Position numbers and translations under genes: made by a program. Shown in pieces: positions 23,184 to 33,700 of a stretch of 64,000 nt of DNA. This DNA is from Adiantum capillus-veneris (lineage: Eukaryota; Streptophyta; Polypodiopsida; Polypodiales; Pteridaceae): the NCBI GenBank assembly GCA_014529385.2, contig CM043945.1, positions 982,312 to 1,046,311 on the forward strand, read 5' to 3'. Each line of letters begins with the position of its first letter. Position 1 is the first letter of the stretch. The notes under the pieces were generated by a model. The model had not been told where the DNA came from. It did no database searches and worked only from the letters and a program-made list of their open reading frames with translations.

Positions 23184-26100
23184 TCTGAATACACATGCCT
23201 TGGTGACCACAACCTTGAGGGATGAACTAGTAAATTGTGCAAAAATTTGTTCTGCTGATCATGGGGAGTACCTCAAAGACCTACCTGAGAGAGATAGAAT
23301 GTTGATTGCACGTATCAGAAAGAAGAGTACCAAAGGTGCTAAGCCGTGGTATCCTCTCACACGTAGATATCTCGGGAAGCTAGTTTTTAATGTAAGTTTT
23401 ATGTAGTATATATTTCTAACATGAATTTAGTATTCCTTGATGTAAGCTTTTCACAATGGATTTGAATCCTTCCCTTATTTTTCTAGGTGCAAATAAGTAA
23501 AGCATTAAACAAGAAGGTTGAAGATGCAAGACTGAAAATGTCAGATGAAGAGCTTCGATTGTTTGAAGAGAAGGAGAATGAGGAGTTGGCTTCAAGATAT
23601 GGTGATAGGATTGGAAAGGTGAGTCTTTCTCAATGAACAATTGTGTGTGTATTTACTTTGTTTAGATAAATTATTGAATTCACTAAGTTAATTTTAGATC
23701 CTTAATATTGTCGATCCCAATCATGGAGATACTTGGCGGTCAAAGGTATGGTCTCTCAAATGGGGGCCCGAAAGCTTTGCAACGCTTGAGAAATTGAATT
23801 TATTGGCTTTATGTGATGTTCAAATCGAGTCAAAAATCTTTTGGTTGACTTTGTTGGAGGCAAACAAAGCCACAAGATCTATGTATGGTCTTGCACGAGG
23901 GGATCATCTTTATAGATAGTGAGTTCCTAACAATTTTTTATGATCGTATACATTGCATGGTTTATAGGCTGACAAAAATAATACATGAAATTATGTTTTC
24001 TTCTTAAAGTTGGCTTACAAGAGAAGCTGTGCTTGAGAAGATATACCATAAAGCTAAGGAGGTGCTGGTCGATTTTATGGATGTGCCGGGAGGGGTGATT
24101 GTGCCTCTTGATCTCTCTCTATTTGACTACTATGAAGAGGTGAAGATAGAGATGAGGACACATTTGTTTCCTCTTGAGGTTCGAGGAGAGCCAAAGGAGA
24201 AAAAGAGCAATGATAAACATGTCAAGAAAGAGGATATGATATTGAAAGCCTCTATGAGGCTACTTTTTAGGTGAAGATGTGTGAATGAATTTACTTGATA
24301 GTTACTTTAATTTCATAACAAAGATAAAATCATGTTTTTGATAATTGTTTCATTGTCCATGGTAGTTACTTTGTTTGCTTGCAAGAAAAAGGTCATGTGC
24401 CAAGTATTCCAGTAAGGGCAAAGCAATGGCTTTTGACCCTAAATGAAGAGACTTGTATGTACCCACGTGCTATGCATCAATGTACACGATGGGAGCTTGA
24501 CAATTGTCCATGGTGGATAGATCTTGAAGGAGGTCATGTATTGAATAGAGAGAAGGAGCTCTATTCACAAATATTAACCATGGTTCCAAAAGAAGTGGAC
24601 CAAAGAAAGAGTATGATAATTTGAAATTTTGTATAAGTGATGTATTGAATCATGTATTATGTTTTGTAATTTGCCTTGTTTTTTTTAAATGTAAATATGG
24701 TTTGTTGGTATTCAATAATGTTTTGCTCTTTATTCTAATTTTGTGTAGATAAGCAAAAAGAGAAGCGTGTTGAGAAACAAAGGATTGATGTTGAAAGCCA
24801 AAAGTCCTTTGATATTTCTCATCATATGGAGGACTTGGAAACAGAGGATTGCACTCAAGGTTTGAATTCCAAGATCCACATCTATTTTGATTCTTTAGTA
24901 AATATTTTAATAGTGTTTATATACACATGCACTCACACACATACATACCTACTTACTTGTGTACGTATACATACATATATAAATGTCTCTGTATGCATGT
25001 AAGTACTTAGATGTGTGTGTATATATATATGTATATATATACACACATATACATATCATGTTTCTACATACATTAGTCTATGTGTGTATGTCTCTCAAGT
25101 ATCCACATGATGTCTTTGCATTTATGTGTGCGAGTGTGCACACATACACAAAGACTCTCTGTCTCTCTCTATCTATCTTTCTCTCTCTCTATTCTCTTAT
25201 CCGTATGTGTTTTGAGAGGAAAACCTTATTGATATCATGCTCTTGTGATCCTGAAGGGAATTCTCTTAAAGGTCAAAAGAGACTTTCCAAAAGGACTACA
25301 CAATTTATTTATCTTGCAGCGCATTCTTTGGGATACACACCTCATGTTGAGAATCCCAAAAGCATTGTAGTGGTTGGTGATTACATCATCATTGGGAAGG
25401 ATTTTGCGGGAGGAAGAAAAAATGATACCTTTTATAGTGTGCACGAGTTCATCAAGCAAAATAAGCCTTCAGGGGTTAATTATACAAAGAGGGGAAAAGC
25501 TTTGGATTGGGCAGCTGACTTCATTTTCCTTGACTTGCCATTTGGAGGCACTCAAGGTGGTGACGATCCTTGTCCCACCTGGGATTTTGTTTCTGAGGAC
25601 CATGTGCGCTATGGGATTGCTTTGGCAGCATCTACTTTGGCAGACTTGGGATGGTTATTGGTGATGGCCTCTATGGCAGGTATTTGTTAAAGTTAATAGT
25701 TGTTAACATTTATGTTTATTTTGGCTTCTACTTATTGAAACTTTTCTAAGACGGTGCAACTATATTATAGGTGATTCCACAATTGGGTGGATTGAGCGCT
25801 ATGTTCGCGTTTACGATTTGGAGATAGTGAGACGAGTGGTTGTCATTCACCATTCTACATATGGATACAAGGAGATTGGTGGTATTCGCACAGATGTGAG
25901 TATAGTGATGATTATATTACGTTCAAATGCTCAAAAATACATGAGTTTCTTAAATTAAGGTTTAATTGGATATTATTATCTTTTGTTGCTAGTGTTCTAC
26001 GTCAATGCTTTTTTATGGTTCGACGCCGAGCTACAGATCCTCCTATTTTCATTGCAGAGAGTACACCCCTCTTTGAGTCCTTCGGCATGCATCCTTTAGA

Positions 26101-26452
26101 TACCCTTGCCTATCATTATCTTCCGGATGATTTGCGTACTTTGGATCTCGTCGGGCAGCAGTGGCGTGGGGGACTAGAGAGGAGTCATACATTTTCAGCA
26201 TGCTTTCTATACCTGTATTGTCGTCGAGGTGGTGTGTGCATTGAGATGGGATGTGGTACTGCACCTATTCTTAAGACATGCATGCACACTGGTAGAGTAT
26301 GTGAATCTATCGATCTGGATACATTCTTGATGACCACGTATGTAGAGCCTCTTCTTTTGGCTTACATGCAACAGAGCAACCATGACGATGTTAGTAGGCC
26401 GCAGGCAGATGATGAGGTGGATCCACTTGCAGGTTTCAATCCATATGACTAG
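23184..26452 (+). CDS. Multi-exon gene, beta-class amino-methyltransferase-like C-terminus
   Basis: I predict nine exons: 23184-23391, 23487-23618, 23698-23918, 24010-24270, 24366-24610, 24749-24859, 25257-25679, 25771-25895 and 25993-26452. All proposed introns have GT...AG ends, and reading frames join in phase through exon 8. The first exon starts after a TAG acceptor; I found no start codon, so the 5' end is unknown. The acceptor of exon 7 is the least certain. The N-terminal ~400 residues are unrecognised; a Lys/Glu-rich linker follows. The C-terminus has ADFIFLDLPFGG (25517-25552), resembling motif IV (D/N/S-PP-Y/F) of N4/N6 amino-methyltransferases but with Leu for the first Pro. Exon 9 has CIEMGCGTAP (SAM-binding motif I, 26237-26266) followed by TGRVCESIDLD, like the GSGTT...GR...IDID block of bacterial DNA methylases. 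Motif IV before motif I is the beta-class order. The last junction is out of phase by one base (see findings). The protein may be nuclear, which is inference. Confidence 0.65.
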
Positions 26453-26828
26453 TGAGGCCCTTGTCTCTTGAGACTATTACTATTATGGACTTCTTGAAAG
26501 TGTGGTTTGTTTTTATGTGATGTTTGGTTTGTATTGCCATGTTTAATTATGCTCTTGTTTTGTTGCAAAGTGACATTTATGTAAAACTCATTGGTTTTGG
26601 AACATAGTTGCTTCGGTTATGTGATGTTCTTGGATGTTATGTTGTTCATATGTTAATCTTCTCCCTTTGTATGGATTTTTTGTTATAGAAATTTATTGCC
26701 AGCTCTAGGTAAATAGTAGTATTTCAATATATGTTTATGTGATGTTTGGCTTCTATTTCCGTATTTGGATATGCTTTTGTTTTATCATGGTTGGTGACAA
26801 TATATGGAATACTCACAATTTAAGGAAA
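26453..26828. other. 3' flank of the methyltransferase-like gene
   Basis: T-rich sequence follows the TAG/TGA stop pair and is consistent with a 3' UTR. A phrase tatgtgatgtttgg(c/t)tt occurs twice (26513 and 26737 regions). The young retrotransposon inserted 376 bp after the last stop codon base. Confidence 0.5.
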
Positions 26829-26833
26829 CACAT
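26829..26833. repeat. Target-site duplication CACAT, left copy
   Basis: CACAT lies immediately before the TGTGCGCTCC start of the left LTR. The same five bases lie at 35871-35875 immediately after the right LTR. Five base pairs is the expected length for Ty3-gypsy integrase. Confidence 0.95.
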
Positions 26834-27083
26834 TGTGCGCTCCTTGCCGCACTGTAGAAGCAAGGGACTTGCCAATACACCGTATGCGAGCCACAAACGG
26901 CTCCAAGCACACAACAAGCCTAAACTAGCAAGCTCAAGGAAACAAAGGGTGTGTCACTCACCGCTCTACGCTCGCCTTCGTGGTGGATTCCTCGCCACGA
27001 TGAAGAAGAAGCTGCAGTCGTGCCGCGCTCAACCGCTTCGCCGCCGTCGTGCCTTCGTAATGCTCGATCGCACACACACTCTC

Positions 27084-27114
<31 letters not shown>

Positions 27115-27408
27115 AGGAGGTGAAGAAGAAGAGGATGGAGATGGAGCAAGAGCACTCTTCAATTGCACAAATGAGAGAATGAGTAAAAATAAAGTTTAGT
27201 TGGCTTTTATAGGAGCTCACCCCATTCACACTTGGGCGCCCATGCTTAACCAACTAATCCCTTGAATGTCCAAGTTAAAGTGCGCCTCTCATCGACGATC
27301 ACTCTACCTTTCCCTATTGGATCGACAAGCCCGGTACGTGACTCTATCGAATACATAATACACGTCCGTCGTAGGTGATGGGGTGTCCGTGTGCCGTGAG
27401 GGTTAACA
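26834..27408 (-). repeat. 3' LTR of the Gag-protease element
   Basis: It begins TGTGCGCTCC and ends GGGTTAACA on the plus strand, so both strands start TG and end CA. A TATA box on the minus strand lies at 27204-27211. The transcribed part contains a CT/CA microsatellite (about 27080-27115). Frames read through it, such as 26739-27182, are not genes. Confidence 0.95.
27204..27211 (-). promoter_or_regulatory. LTR TATA box (3' LTR copy)
   Basis: The minus strand reads CTCCTATAAAAGCC. It is conserved in the other LTR (35666-35673) and in the old fragment at 45-52, which supports a functional promoter element. Confidence 0.75.
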
Positions 27409-27410
27409 TG

Positions 27411-27421
27411 CCCCCCTTCCT
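27411..27421 (-). promoter_or_regulatory. Polypurine tract
   Basis: AGGAAGGGGGG on the minus strand lies two bases from the 3' LTR. This is the expected position for plus-strand priming during reverse transcription. Confidence 0.85.
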
Positions 27422-29024
27422 GATGTAGATTCCGTCCTCGGAAGCTATTGAGTTGAAGCTGGGTCGTCGAGGTGGAAGAGCATTTGAGATGAATGTCCTT
27501 AGCCTTCTTCAGTCACTGCAAAATCAAACAACATTGGCACAGTAATGGCATTCTCTTAAAAAGCATATGCAGTTTTAGGTAGACACATTGATTGGTAAAA
27601 GAATTTCAAACAATTTGATAGCAATGAACATTAAATTGCAATGTAATCAAATGCATAAACAGATGTAAAGGTAGAAAATTAAACAAGTCTGGGGTCGCTA
27701 ATTTGACGGTCGAAAAGCACTAGAGATCGAATATTAATACCATGGGTAAGCTTCTTAATTTTCTGTGGTCAATTAAGTTGTTTAATCGCGAGAGCCAAGT
27801 ATTCATGTTCGAGGGCTGACTAGAGGCTATATCTAGAAAACCTTGTAGTTAAGCTACCATAAAAGGAATTTCTCATGAAATCATCGCCTGACTGATTACT
27901 TTTTCTTTGACCCCCCAAGGTCTTTTCACATTGATTCAATTATGATGTGTGTGCTTATTTTGTATGCCTTGGGTTTTTTGCTTTTCAAGGAAAAGCGCCC
28001 ACACTGGGAACCTCTAGGGCTCAAGTACCATAGGCGATACATGTGAGTGAAGTACCAAATCAAGCTGAGATTTCTCTTCCAGCTTAAAATTTTACATTGT
28101 GGCACTTTGATTTTTTGCTTGTTCACTTTCAGCATTTTAATTTTGTAACTTTGGGAGGTCATATAACACTGTTACATTCCCCAGGCTCATCACATTAGTA
28201 AACTCCCTTTATAATACTTAAGCTAAAGGTCAATAGGGTTAAGCCCACTAGAAAGCCCTAGTACATTTCATACAATGCTGCCTAAATCGGATTAAGAACC
28301 TAAGTAACCATTGTTTATTAGGAAGGCATTCCCCATGGTATTAAGAGAAGATCTCTAACACCTAACTTGGTCAAACTAGCTTAGTCGGACTGCTTGATTT
28401 TTACACCTAAACAAGTGATTATGACAAAACATTACATTGAATTAAATGTTTGATACTAAGCAAATGCACTGAATATTATGCTACCAATCACAATCAAAGC
28501 AGACAATCATAGATGCAAAAAGATAAGGGCAATGCTAATGGACAAGAAACACCTGTTTGTGTTGATGGTCGCGCTTGATTTGAAGGTTCCATGAAGGTCC
28601 AAATCCTAACCACAGCAACACGCTCCTGTACACACTATGAAATACAAACAATACCTCTAGGAGGCACATCAGTGGGAAAAGAGATCTTTGCTAATCACTC
28701 AACTCTAAAACAGAAACACTCCTATCGTACTAATCTTACCTACCCTCCATCATTCAAGTGATGAGGATCAAAGGTGTTTTATGGCATAGGTTTCTGTTTC
28801 ACTGTACCAGATGTGACATGTGTAGGTCTAAGTCAATGTTTTGACTTTAATGTGCATACTCGTTTGCTAATTGCTATTGCTCTTTTTTTTTGTTTTTTTT
28901 TGTGAGTATAAAGCTTTATATGTACATTCCCTAAGATTGGTGATTGAGAGGTCAGGGAAAAAGGTTGAGAGGGAAACAAATGAATGATGACTGTCAGCAA
29001 ACACTCCCCCCTTCCTTGGGTAGA
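27422..29024 (-). other. Internal region of the Gag-protease element without coding signal
   Basis: This is the part of the element where RT, RNase H and integrase would lie in an autonomous relative. I searched both strands by eye for RT (YXDD/FXDD), RNase H (TDH), integrase zinc (HHCC) and DDE motifs and saw none. Stops are frequent in all frames. The short minus frames at 27926-28162 and 28867-29064 have no recognisable domain. Confidence 0.7.
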
Positions 29025-30644
29025 TCATACCGTTTGAAATGAGCTTGCCACCCTTTGAAACCAATTGTTCCAGTTGGTAATAGGTGAGGATTTTTGCCAG
29101 TAGTTTTCTATTACCCTAGGTGCCTTGTCAAGCTGCAAGGGTGGTAAGGTACTCTCCCAGGATCGAACTTGAAGTGGTTCATTAGGTGATTCTTGAACAC
29201 TCGGAGGTGTGGATTCTTTTGTAGCTTCATGGAGGTCCACTACTATAGATGGAGGCTGTGTAGAAGCTTTTACCTCTATGGATGTATTACAGGAGGAGCT
29301 AGAATCTTCATGGGACTCCCCCCTTCCTGAGCTAGGTGGAACAATTCGTTCTTTCTTTGGTACCCAAACTAGCTCGGGAGCGGGTGTGTAGCATTCTGTG
29401 ATTTTTTCCTTTCCACGATCATTGATTCGTTTTGGAGCTACGGCATTGGGCTCACTTGGGCCGGGTGATAGGTAAGAGCACACTTTACGTTTGGGCACCC
29501 AGATTTGATCATTTCCTTCATAGTATCCTTGGGCTTCCAATAGTCGTTTAGGAATCCAACGCAACGTTTCTTTACATTTCTTGGAGCGAGTGATACGTTT
29601 CTTACAAGGCTTCTGTTTTTTAGCACTAGCTATGGTCACTAAAGAAGCTTTAGGGACCCACTTGTATGTTTTCTTTGTTACCTTAGGATGAGTCTTGTCG
29701 GAAGCGATATGCATTGCTTGTAGCATATTTAAGGGTATAGGCATTTCATCCCCCTCAGGTGTTACCTAGGTCGTCCCCCTATTTCCCCAAGTGTCTATGG
29801 TTGATGCTAGGTGGACCCAATCCACATTGTCCGACTCAGTCATCCCAGGTAGTATATCCATATAAGGAGAATCTTGGCCAATGTCTGTATCCTTCTTACA
29901 AGTGTAACAATATTGTAGTGGGGCCGAGTGAACTGTGGTGTCAGAGCGATGATCAATAATGGTTTTAATCCCTAAGGGGTGTACCTTACCAATCACCAAA
30001 TCCACTCTAAGGACAGAGTCTTGGAATTGCAAATAGACATGATTTTTAGACCAATCGTGAACCATTTGTGCTTCCCTCATGAATGGTCGTCCTAAAATCA
30101 TTTCATATGACATAAGGTGTTTAGAGAAATCCATTACAATGAACGTATGTCGTACCTTGTGTCCTAGAACTTTGATCTTAAGATCCTTGAGCATCCCCAT
30201 AGGTTTGGCTATGGTACCATTTGCCATCTTTACCACAATGTTAGTAACACTGAGGCGGGGTTTTCCCATGGATTCCCAACAATCTTTTGTAACGATGCTA
30301 ACTCCCGCACCACCATCAAGAATTCCCTTTATAGTTAATCCCTTGGTAGTGATGGGTAGGGTCGCATTAGACTCGTCGCCTTCAAAATACTGCCCTAATT
30401 CGTTAATGGGTACCTCGATCACAGACTCGTGTCCATCTAAGTCAAGTGATTGCACATGATTTTCCTCATCAATCATAATCGATTCAGGCCTATTTGGTTG
30501 CGCAAACTGCGATAATCCCGTTTGTAGCTCTCCGTTAAGGAATGCTCGAAGTGCAAGGAATAACTCAGGATCTCCATACAGCTTTGCTAAGATCGTGGTT
30601 CGGACCTCAAAAGACATGAAGTCCACTAGTTTGGCAACATTCAT
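29025..30644 (-). CDS. Retropepsin-like protease frame with a WVPK-repeat tail, one in-frame stop
   Basis: The frame runs from 30644 (MNVAKLVDFM) to 29025 and is broken once by TAG at 29766-29768; the same frame continues for 239 codons. Residues about 100-240 form a retropepsin-like domain: LTIKGILDGGAGVSIV holds the catalytic Asp in a DGGAG version of the usual D(S/T)GA, and MILGRPFMR is the C-terminal ILGR hairpin. After the stop the protein carries four spaced W(V/I)PK motifs (YKWVPK, LRWIPK, IWVPK, LVWVPKK) and then a Ser/Pro-rich tail. The stop may be read through, may be a CAG-to-TAG change in this copy, or may separate two products. An upstream part of the same frame may extend beyond the first Met to about 30720. 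Confidence 0.75.
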
Positions 30645-30725
30645 TGGCGTTTTGCAGGGTGTAGGTCCTTGACTAGGAACTGGTGAGGATGGAATCTCAT
30701 ATTCCTCAATGGGATCAGGTATTCC

Positions 30726-33700
30726 TTAGTTAAACATCCTTTCCAACAAGAAGGGTGTATGCTCACTTTCTGATGTCCTGTCCTCACTCCCTTCTTGGAT
30801 GATACTAGATATGGCTAACGGTCTATGGTTCATGTGGGGTGGATGAACTTGTGTGGGAAACACTGTGTCATGAATTTTGACCTGCATGGGTTCTGGTTCT
30901 AGTTTCCTTTGAGTCTCCTCCACTAAACCTCTTAGATGTTTCACCTGCTCAATCTCGTCTACTGGGTTTGGGTACGTCCCAATCTTCTTTTTACGATTCT
31001 TCCCTTTTTGCCCCTGCGGTTTATCTTGGGGGTCTTGGATTGGATTTGGAAAGATTGGATTTGGAAACACTTGTGGTGTTTTCAGAGGCTCTTTATGGTT
31101 TTCTCTCATTCGGTTTTCATTTGGTCCCATGTTACGGTTTTCCTTGTCGATCTTTCCCTTTGTGGTATTGGTTCTAGTCTCCATTGTCTCGACTGAATCT
31201 GAATCATCCTCGAGGTCATTCATATACACGGGGTCATCTCCTGTTCCTATGTTTGTTTTGGAACTTGGCTTTGAATTTTCCGTATTCTGCGACTTCTTCC
31301 TTCGTGTCTTCTTTTTCTTTGCTTGGATAACTGACGCGGTATCTCTCTCTTCGAGGATATGGCCTGGCCCTTGAAGCATGGACCGTGTAATCGCATAAGC
31401 GGGTGCGACGGGTGGTATTGGCGATGTCACACTAGCAATTTCGACCAAATTTAGGGGTGTGATTTTAGGCGCATTTGGGTTATAGGGGCATTGGGCAATC
31501 AAGTGATCTATGCCACAACGATTACATGTGAGTATTGGCATTGCAGACGTGCTCCCTTGATTCATTTGCATCTGTGCAGCATTCTTTTGCAGCCTAATAG
31601 GGCACTCCGCTACTCGATGTGGTCCACCACACTCGTAGCATTGAAGAGGTGGCCTCCTAGCCTGGGTGTTGATATTTTGACCTCTGGATGCGAGAGCAGC
31701 AGCTTGATAAACCGGCTTGACTTGTCCCCAACAATCTTCCATGTAGTATATAGGACACTCTTCCAATGTATCAAGTCCGTAGGCAATACTAGTGTCTATT
31801 TCCTCCTCACAGCCATCTGGATAAGCATTTGATGGCTCGCAACCCACTTGGTTCATAGGGGCGACTCTTGGATGCGGGGGCTGCAGTCCTAGCACAGGAG
31901 GTGGTAGCGGTGTAGCTTGTACAACATTTTGAGATCTAGGGACCATGTGTTGCGGTAGTTGCTGAACAGGTGGAGCAGGCATCAATACAGGAGCTCGGGG
32001 TGCATCCATCCAGGCTACAGATGGTCTATTTGCCATCATACGTTTGATCATTAAACAATCCTTAGCTTGGTGACCATACCTACCACATGCGTTGCAAGTT
32101 CCATTAAATTTTACTCTAAACGTAGGGCACTCACTAGTGCTATGTGGACCTAAGCAAATGGAACACCATTGTTGCTCCCTTCTTGGATACATGTGACTAT
32201 TTTGAGGGGGTCGATTATCCTTAAGAGACTCTTGGATTGCCTTGGTGAGGTCTGTCAAGAATGTCTCAAATACCTTTGGCTCATTGGCAATGGTCTTTGC
32301 AGTCATGGGTTCATACTCAATGGCTTGTGAGCTAGTGGATCTCGTGTCGGTAGACACCCTCATGCCTGCTATCATCAAGTTGTCCTCTAATTGGATTGCA
32401 TTGGCAGTGACATCTTCCCAGGTTGTGATACCTCTAATCACTAGTCCATTATAGATTCCTTCATTCCTCAACCCTCGAATGAATCGATCAAGCAGTTGGT
32501 TATTGTTGAAGCGCTCATTTACAGGGCAGCGAGAGTTTAAGTGCTTTAGACGACTAATGAAGTCCCTTACTGACTCTCCTTCCTTACGTTCGGCCTTCTG
32601 TAGCTGAGATGCTACACCCCAAAGCACACCTTCTCGTATGTACTCCTTTAGAAACAACCTTCGAAGGGTAGGGTAGATTGTTTTCTCGTCCACCCTTAGG
32701 GTCCTATACCAATCTCCAGCCTTCCCACTTAATGTCAAGCTTAAGGCATTGCACTTATGTAGTTCGTTGCGTTCCCCTAAGGAATCACATACTTGTTCAA
32801 ACACTTCAATGTGTTTTCTAGCATCTTCGTCCCCATTGAATTTTTGCATGAGTTTGGCAATTTGTACTGCCTTACTTCTAGGCTCTCTATCAGATGCATG
32901 ACGCATATTTTCCGCGATAGATCGACCTATGGTTTGAGAAAATGCTGCCAAGTCACCTATGTGAGGAAGCAGGGCCGGTGGAGGTACTCTTGGAATCATA
33001 TGTGGGAGAGGGACGGGTACCGGTCTTGGCATATGTGTGGATGATGCAGGATATGGAACATAACCGGGCATAGGTCCACTCGGATAAGAGCTAGGGAGCG
33101 GCACTCGAGGAGCATAAGCAAGTGGTACTATTGGAGGTGTGGGGGCCATGTGTGCATAAGGGGCTAGAGGCACATATGGTCGAGGCCCCATATTAGGTAC
33201 TACGACACTAGGTAGTGGCACTGCGCTAACCGTAGATATCATCGGTACATTCTCTGTCAGGCTTATCCCTGGAGTGAGCACTATGTTTTCCTTAATAGAG
33301 GGTTGAGCCAAGTTAGGGAAGCTAAAGTTTTCGCTCGGAGGCTCAGATTGCATAGAGACCCCAGGTGAAATGACGTAAGATGGGTCCATGGGGCTCATTA
33401 GAGGAGTCTCCATTTGTGATAGAGTAGGCTGTTGAGCCTTGCTCGTATCCAGAAATCTCATGGGGCCAGTTGAGAGTATATTTACCCCTCGGTTTTGCCT
33501 TTCTGATTGAATAATGCCATGGATAACATTACAGATCATTTTCTGTTGATCTTCGATGCTCGTGGCACTAGAGGTGGATTGTACAATCTCTATCCATCCT
33601 ACATGGTAGGCGTGGCCAGAGTGTAGATCCGTCAACACCTCAGTGTGGAGGTCGTATGTCCAATGATCATTAATGAACAATCCTTCTAGAGTCGACGTGT

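Noticed and set aside
23184-26452. Methyltransferase domain of a DIRS-type retrotransposon
   Set aside because: DIRS methyltransferase domains are of the Dam/phage type and lie next to RT and tyrosine recombinase; none is present here, and the gene has many introns.
26739-27253. Open frames of about 147 codons inside the LTR, also at 35148-35715
   Set aside because: They cross the LTR border or microsatellite, occur on both strands, and lie in a non-coding LTR.
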